Of a DNA stretch of 64,000 nt, positions 61,513 through 64,000 are shown in pieces. The translations under genes and the position numbers were made by a program. Each line of letters starts with the position of its first letter. Position 1 is the stretch's first letter. The notes beneath the pieces were generated by a model. It was given only the letters and a program-made list of their open reading frames with translations, was not told where the DNA came from and did not search any database. The DNA comes from Bacilli bacterium. Its GTDB lineage: Bacteria; Bacillota_I; Bacilli_A; RF39; UBA660. The stretch is from contig JAFXYF010000015.1 in NCBI GenBank assembly GCA_017541885.1, positions 62,001 to 126,000 of the forward strand, in the 5' to 3' direction.

Positions 61513-61812
61513 ATGATAGAAAAAGAAAAATTAAAATTATATGCAAATAAATTAATGTTTGATATGAAAGATGAAGAGTATCAGACACTACAAGAAGAAT
61601 TTGATATTATTTTAAAACAAATGGACTTGATTGGTAAAATTGATGGAATTGAAAAAGTTTCTCCTATGACTTTTCCATTTCCAAATACTGATGCAGTTTT
61701 AAGAGAAGATGAAGAAGGGGATTATTTAACTGTATCTGAGGTATTAGAAAATGCTAAACATCAAATTGATGATCAAGTCAAAGTACCAAAGGTGGTGAGT
61801 GAAGATGTATAG
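61513..61812 (+). CDS. gatC: Asp/Glu-tRNA amidotransferase subunit C
   Basis: A 99-residue subunit that stabilises GatA and bridges it to GatB. It shows KLKLYANKLMFDM at the start, a DIILKQMDLI helix, and V-SPMTFPFPNTDAVLREDE near residues 52-71, the GatC wrapping segment. ATG 61513 follows GGAGATGA; the upstream TTG 61495 is inside the T tract of the terminator. It overlaps the gatA start by eight bases. Confidence 0.93.
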   Translation: MIEKEKLKLYANKLMFDMKDEEYQTLQEEFDIILKQMDLIGKIDGIEKVSPMTFPFPNTDAVLREDEEGDYLTVSEVLENAKHQIDDQVKVPKVVSEDV

Positions 61813-63259
61813 AGGTAAAAGTATATTAGAATTAAGAGAATTGCTTGATAGTGGAGAAGTTACTGTAGAAGAGTTATTTTCTGATGCAAATACTATGGCA
61901 CATTCATTTCAAGATGAATACAACTCATTTGTTACAATAATCGATAAATTAAAATATAAAGAGAGAGATTCTAAGTTATGTGGAATTCCATATGCTTTAA
62001 AAGATAACTTTTCAACTAGTGGAATTTTAACTACTGCATCTTCAAATATTTTAAAAGATTATGTACCAGTATATGATGCGACTGTTTATAAGAAGCTTAA
62101 AAATGCTGGAGCAGTTCTTGTTGGTAAAACAGTACTTGATGAATTAGCTATGGGTGGTACTGGTACAACAGGACATACTGGAGTTGTGAAGAACCCATGG
62201 GATAAGACTCGTATGATTGGAGGTTCTTCTGCAGGAAGTGCTGCTGCTGTAGCACTTGGAATAGTACCTTTCTCAATTGGTAGTGATACAGGGGACTCTG
62301 TAAGAAAGCCTGCAGCATACGGTGGATTAGTTGGATTTAAACCAACTTATGGAAGAATATCAAGATATGGATTATTTGCTTTTGCGTCAAGTCTAGATCA
62401 TGTTGCTTTATTTTCTAGAAGTGTAAGAGATGCTGCTATAGTTACTGATGTACTTAAAGGGTATGATCCACATGATATGACTTCTTTAAGAGATGATGGT
62501 ATTTGTTTAGAAGATTCACTTGATAGAGACATGACTGGTAGAAAATTATTCTACATTAAAGAAATATGTGGAAAAGATCAATATAAAGATAGTGATGACT
62601 CTGAATTAAAAGAAACTATTGATGAGTTTCACAAGATGATTGATAAGATTCGTGAGACTGGGATAGTTGTAGAAGAAGTATCTATGGATAAGAAACTATT
62701 AGAAGCAATTTATCCAACTTATATGTGTATTAGTTGTGCAGAGGCTACTTCTAACAACTCAAACCTTACTGGTATACAGTTTGGTCCTAGAGGTGTAGGA
62801 GAATCTGTTGAAGAGATTATGTTTGATGCTAGAACTAAAGGTTTCTCTGAACTTATTAAGAGAAGATTTGTTTTAGGAAGTTATATATTACAAAAAGAAA
62901 ACCAAGAAAAATTATTCTTAAATGCAGGGAGAGTTAGAAGAATGATTGTTGATAAAATGACTGAGTTCTTTAAAGAATATGATGGAATGATTGCTCCTTG
63001 TAGTGGAGGACCTGCTCCTAAGTTTGAAGCAACTTCTGAGAAGTTAAGTGATCGTTACCTAATACTTGAAAACCATTTAGCAATTGGAAACTTTGGAGGA
63101 TTCCCATCAATTACAATTCCTTATGGATTTGTAAGTGATTTACCAGTTGGATTAAACATTACTGGTAGAGTAAAAGAAGATGATATAGTTCTTGGACTTG
63201 CTTCTAAGGTAGAAGAAGTTACTGGACTAAAAGATATTTATAGTAAGGTAGGTGATTAA
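61805..63259 (+). CDS. gatA: Asp/Glu-tRNA amidotransferase subunit A
   Basis: A 484-residue amidase that releases ammonia from glutamine for transamidation. The Ser-cisSer-Lys catalytic set is K66 (ALKDN), S141 (GGSSAGSAA) and S165 (DTGDSVRKP), with the standard 75- and 24-residue spacings. The usual DTGGS is DTGDS, a noticeable change next to the nucleophile. With GatB and GatC it converts Asp-tRNA-Asn or Glu-tRNA-Gln to the amides. GGTGAG lies upstream. The gatB ATG is one base after the stop. Confidence 0.95.
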   Translation: MYRGKSILELRELLDSGEVTVEELFSDANTMAHSFQDEYNSFVTIIDKLKYKERDSKLCGIPYALKDNFSTSGILTTASSNILKDYVPVYDATVYKKLKNAGAVLVGKTVLDELAMGGTGTTGHTGVVKNPWDKTRMIGGSSAGSAAAVALGIVPFSIGSDTGDSVRKPAAYGGLVGFKPTYGRISRYGLFAFASSLDHVALFSRSVRDAAIVTDVLKGYDPHDMTSLRDDGICLEDSLDRDMTGRKLFYIKEICGKDQYKDSDDSELKETIDEFHKMIDKIRETGIVVEEVSMDKKLLEAIYPTYMCISCAEATSNNSNLTGIQFGPRGVGESVEEIMFDARTKGFSELIKRRFVLGSYILQKENQEKLFLNAGRVRRMIVDKMTEFFKEYDGMIAPCSGGPAPKFEATSEKLSDRYLILENHLAIGNFGGFPSITIPYGFVSDLPVGLNITGRVKEDDIVLGLASKVEEVTGLKDIYSKVGD

Positions 63260-63260
63260 G

Positions 63261-64000
63261 ATGTTTAAACCTGTTATAGGATTAGAGGTTCATTGTGAAT
63301 TAGATACTAAAACAAAAAACTTTTCTGCAGCTCCAGCGTTCTTTACTGAAGAACACAATACACATGTTTCTACTGTTGATTTAGGTTTACCTGGAATACT
63401 TCCTGTAGCAAACAAAGAAGCGGTTAGAAGAAGTATTTTAACATCTATGGCTCTACATTGTGAAATTCCTGATGAAGTAATTTTTGATCGTAAAAACTAT
63501 TATTATGCAGATTTACCTAAAGGATATCAGATTACTCAAAATACTAAGCCTATGGGTATTCATGGTTATTTAGATATATTAGTATCTGGAGAAATGAAAA
63601 GAGTAGATATTCATGATTTACATCTTGAAGAGGATACTGCTTCACTTGAACACTATCCAAAATATTCTTTAATTGACTACAACAGAAGTGGTGTTCCTTT
63701 AATGGAAATTGTTACTGAACCTTGCCTACATAGTGCAGATGAAGCTGTTACTTTCTTAGAAGATTTAAGAGATATATTCTTATATTTAGGAGTAAGTGAG
63801 GCAAAAAGCAACTACGGACAAATGAGATGCGATGTGAACATTTCTTTAATGAAAGACACTGATACAGAATTAGGTACTAAAGTAGAGATGAAGAATATCA
63901 ACGCATTTAGTGATGTTCGTGCCGCAATAGAATATGAGATTAAAAGACAAAGTGAATTATTAAGTAAAGGTGAAAAGATTGTTCAAGAGACTCGTAGAAT
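63261..64000 (+). CDS. gatB: Asp/Glu-tRNA amidotransferase subunit B, 5' part
   Basis: The frame starts ATG 63261, one base after the gatA stop and behind GGTGAT, and runs off the right edge after about 246 codons. It shows the GatB opening FKPVIGLEVHCELDTKTK (residues 2-19), then LPGILPVANKEAV, DRKNYYYADLPKGYQITQ (near 75-92) and the EEDTA-SLEH segment, which carry the catalytic and metal-binding residues. The tRNA-binding C-terminal part is outside the window. Confidence 0.95.
   Translation, partial: MFKPVIGLEVHCELDTKTKNFSAAPAFFTEEHNTHVSTVDLGLPGILPVANKEAVRRSILTSMALHCEIPDEVIFDRKNYYYADLPKGYQITQNTKPMGIHGYLDILVSGEMKRVDIHDLHLEEDTASLEHYPKYSLIDYNRSGVPLMEIVTEPCLHSADEAVTFLEDLRDIFLYLGVSEAKSNYGQMRCDVNISLMKDTDTELGTKVEMKNINAFSDVRAAIEYEIKRQSELLSKGEKIVQETRR

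Overview
The window is AT-rich, densely packed bacterial DNA. TGA serves as an ordinary stop (for example at 2498-2500, 5595-5597 and 20178-20180), so this is not the Mycoplasma code. Shine-Dalgarno sites are strong, terminators are short, and many genes end inside their own terminator hairpin. The gene order ireB-ruvX-yrzB-mltG-trmR-two U32 genes-...-greA matches Bacillus subtilis. Together with CIRCE control of hsp20 and a T-box ahead of gatCAB, this points to the Firmicutes/Bacilli. A superoxide reductase suggests an anaerobe, and sortase plus BspA-like surface repeats suggest host association. An uncultured gut Bacilli lineage is my inference.

Layout. 1-402: 3' end of recG. 403-2900: a candidate structured small RNA, a tandem pair of paralogous unknown genes, and a uracil-DNA glycosylase that looks leaderless. 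2942-13559: housekeeping and stress genes (5-formyl-THF cyclo-ligase, superoxide reductase, HAD, SDR, DUF2130, ORF6N, CIRCE/Hsp20, RluD-type synthase, Nudix, histidine phosphatase). 13720-18604: an AMP-forming ligase, an orphan hybrid histidine kinase with HPt, and TspO. 18675-27092: rhomboid, then the Bacillus-like ireB to greA block with the wobble-uridine genes (two U32 genes and trmR).

27198-54188 is the outstanding region: about 27 kb on the + strand that joins two machineries. One is a Tad/Flp-type pilus set: SAF/CpaB-like protein, CpaF-like ATPase, TadB, TadC, a 48-aa Flp-like pilin, two TadE-like proteins and a TadZ-like protein. The other is a type IV secretion set: two VirB2-like pilins, VirB6-like, PrgI/VirB3-like, a VirB4 split in two, a VirB1-like wall hydrolase with SpoIID and C39-type domains, and VirD4. 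A class B-like sortase, a 1000-residue cysteine-rich secreted protein, and two related one-TM ectodomain proteins near the two ends come with it. No relaxase, integrase or prepilin peptidase is visible, and housekeeping genes flank it, so it reads as a resident chromosomal envelope or secretion system rather than a conjugative element.

54243-64000: rhodanese, VTT membrane protein, RmuC, trpS (minus), a 24-repeat BspA/DUF285 surface protein, a second rhomboid (minus), a promoter-driven 17-codon ORF, then a T-box leader (apparent Asn specifier) controlling gatC-gatA-gatB, which runs off the right edge. I saw no rRNA or tRNA gene, insertion sequence or CRISPR array.
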